Positions 4,437 to 5,291 of a stretch of DNA of 5,291 bases are shown here, in pieces. Both the position numbers and the translations under genes were made by a program. The DNA lies in contig JAESUV010000186.1 of NCBI GenBank assembly GCA_016762975.1, positions 1 to 5,291 of the forward strand, given 5' to 3'. The notes below the pieces were generated by a model. It did no database searches, was not told the DNA's origin, and saw only the letters and a program-made list of their open reading frames with translations. The first letter of the stretch is position 1; each line of letters begins with the position of its first letter. The DNA is from Gammaproteobacteria bacterium (GTDB lineage: Bacteria; Pseudomonadota; Gammaproteobacteria; Pseudomonadales; Pseudohongiellaceae).

Positions 4437-5291
4437 TCAGCGACCAACAATATCCAGAAAGGCAAACACCTCTTCATACCTGCGGCTTCTGGCAAAATCT
4501 CTCGCCGCCATCCCTGCCGCATCTTGAATATTGGAATCTACTCCAGCTGCAACCGCTATTTCAGCGGCTTCAAGTATTCGTGCCTCGCGATCATTGCCCT
4601 CTATTCCAGCACGTCGCTCTGCGCTTCCCCAGCTCATTCTAAGCCGCCTGTATCCCATGCCAACTGCCGCCATGAGAACAGAAACATCTCCCTCTCGCGC
4701 AATCACAGGCTCCATACCTCTGAGCGTTGGATAGGTCACCTCTTTTACGAACAGTGGGTCCGCCCCACGTTCCAGCAGCAGCGTCATTATTTTGGGTTCA
4801 GTAAACCGAGCTGCCAGCCACAGCGGCGTCGCACCGATCAGGGAGTCATGAAAACTGTAATCTGTTGACTGTCGCCTTGCAGGCGTTGGCTTTTCCAAGA
4901 TCGCTTCAATGTCTGCACCGTGATCAAGCAATAACTCGATAGCACCAAGGCTGCCTCGCAAGACTGCCGCGTGCAAGGCGGTATGCCCGCTTGCCGAAGA
5001 CTCAATATCGGCCCCGCTCCTTATCAGAAAGTCTAGCAACTCATTGTTGCCACCGTGCACAGCCATGATTACTGGGCTAGTACCAAATGCCGAGAGACCG
5101 TTTACATCAGTACCCGCTGCCACCAGTAAACGAGCAGATTCCAGGCTTCCAGCTCTCGCTGCAAACAGCAGTGCCGTGTTGCCACCCTGCTCAACCCACA
5201 CCTTATTGAGGGGGTGACTGTCCTGCTCCTTCTCACTTTTTACATACTGGCTGCGAACTAAAGTGCGCGCATCCACCTCGGCACCGTAGTC
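4437..5291 (-). CDS. Ankyrin-repeat protein, C-terminal part (5' end outside window)
   Basis: 284 residues are visible, open to the right edge. The GTG at 5276 is not the start: the frame upstream reads DYGAEV and joins VDART as the end of another ankyrin repeat (GA-x-VDAR). Visible repeats, numbered from the window edge: GNTALLFAARAG...AAGTDVN (37-64), GTSPVIMAVHGG...RSGADIE (70-97), GHTALHAAVLRG...DHGADIE (102-129), then an insertion of about 20 residues containing PARRQSTDYSFHDSLI, GATPLWLAAR...ERGADP (153-179), a long degenerate repeat (about 202-257) ending AAGVDSNIQD, and a last capping repeat with DFARSRRYEEVFAFL. Ankyrin repeats bind proteins; no enzymatic domain is visible. The RRxSxDY insertion and the stretched penultimate repeat resemble large ankyrin proteins of environmental bacteria (recall). 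Location cannot be judged without the N-terminus. It ends 123 nt before the secreted-protein gene. Confidence 0.9.
   Translation of the reverse strand, partial: DYGAEVDARTLVRSQYVKSEKEQDSHPLNKVWVEQGGNTALLFAARAGSLESARLLVAAGTDVNGLSAFGTSPVIMAVHGGNNELLDFLIRSGADIESSASGHTALHAAVLRGSLGAIELLLDHGADIEAILEKPTPARRQSTDYSFHDSLIGATPLWLAARFTEPKIMTLLLERGADPLFVKEVTYPTLRGMEPVIAREGDVSVLMAAVGMGYRRLRMSWGSAERRAGIEGNDREARILEAAEIAVAAGVDSNIQDAAGMAARDFARSRRYEEVFAFLDIVGR

Noticed and set aside
4524..4868. Plus-strand open frame over the ankyrin gene
   Set aside because: It is antisense to a well-supported repeat protein, with no SD and no recognisable domain.

Overview
The window looks like a chromosomal segment from a Gram-negative gammaproteobacterium, probably marine or aquatic. 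I infer this from the TonB-dependent receptor end, the outer-membrane type lipoprotein signal, a MetY very close to the Pseudomonas type as I remember it, and terminators and Shine-Dalgarno (SD) sites of ordinary proteobacterial form. There are no RNA genes, insertion sequences, CRISPR arrays or integron sites. I see no large unknown system. The interest lies in small genes and in the regulatory DNA of the 2.9-3.3 kb region.

Layout: (1) Positions 2-439 (+) hold the last 145 residues of a TonB-dependent outer-membrane receptor that starts outside the window. (2) Positions 653-1048 (+) encode a small universal stress protein with its own putative promoter. (3) A perfect 12-bp hairpin at 1153-1180 separates it from a convergent minus-strand unit. 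(4) On the minus strand, metY (2888 to 1617, O-acetylhomoserine sulfhydrylase) is followed after 20 nt by a small lipoprotein gene (1596 to 1315). They probably form one transcript, driven by a good sigma-70 type promoter at 2920-2948 and ended by hairpins at 1284-1296 and/or 1153-1180. (5) The 452-bp gap between metY and the next plus-strand gene holds the metY promoter, a 34-codon minus-strand small ORF with a strong SD (3093 to 2989), a cluster of short inverted repeats, a degenerate pentanucleotide repeat and two 21-bp dyads. (6) Positions 3341-3898 (+) encode an XRE-type helix-turn-helix regulator with two predicted membrane segments. (7) On the minus strand, an ankyrin-repeat protein (its N-terminus lies beyond the right edge) is followed by a small secreted four-cysteine protein (4313 to 3993).

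How the genes work together: the only clear pathway is methionine/homocysteine synthesis by direct sulfhydrylation (metY). The receptor concerns uptake of an unknown ligand and the Usp concerns stress physiology. The membrane HTH regulator is divergent from metY and the small ORF, so it may control itself and possibly its neighbours, but the sequence does not prove this. The two-gene ankyrin/secreted-protein arrangement has no assignable function.
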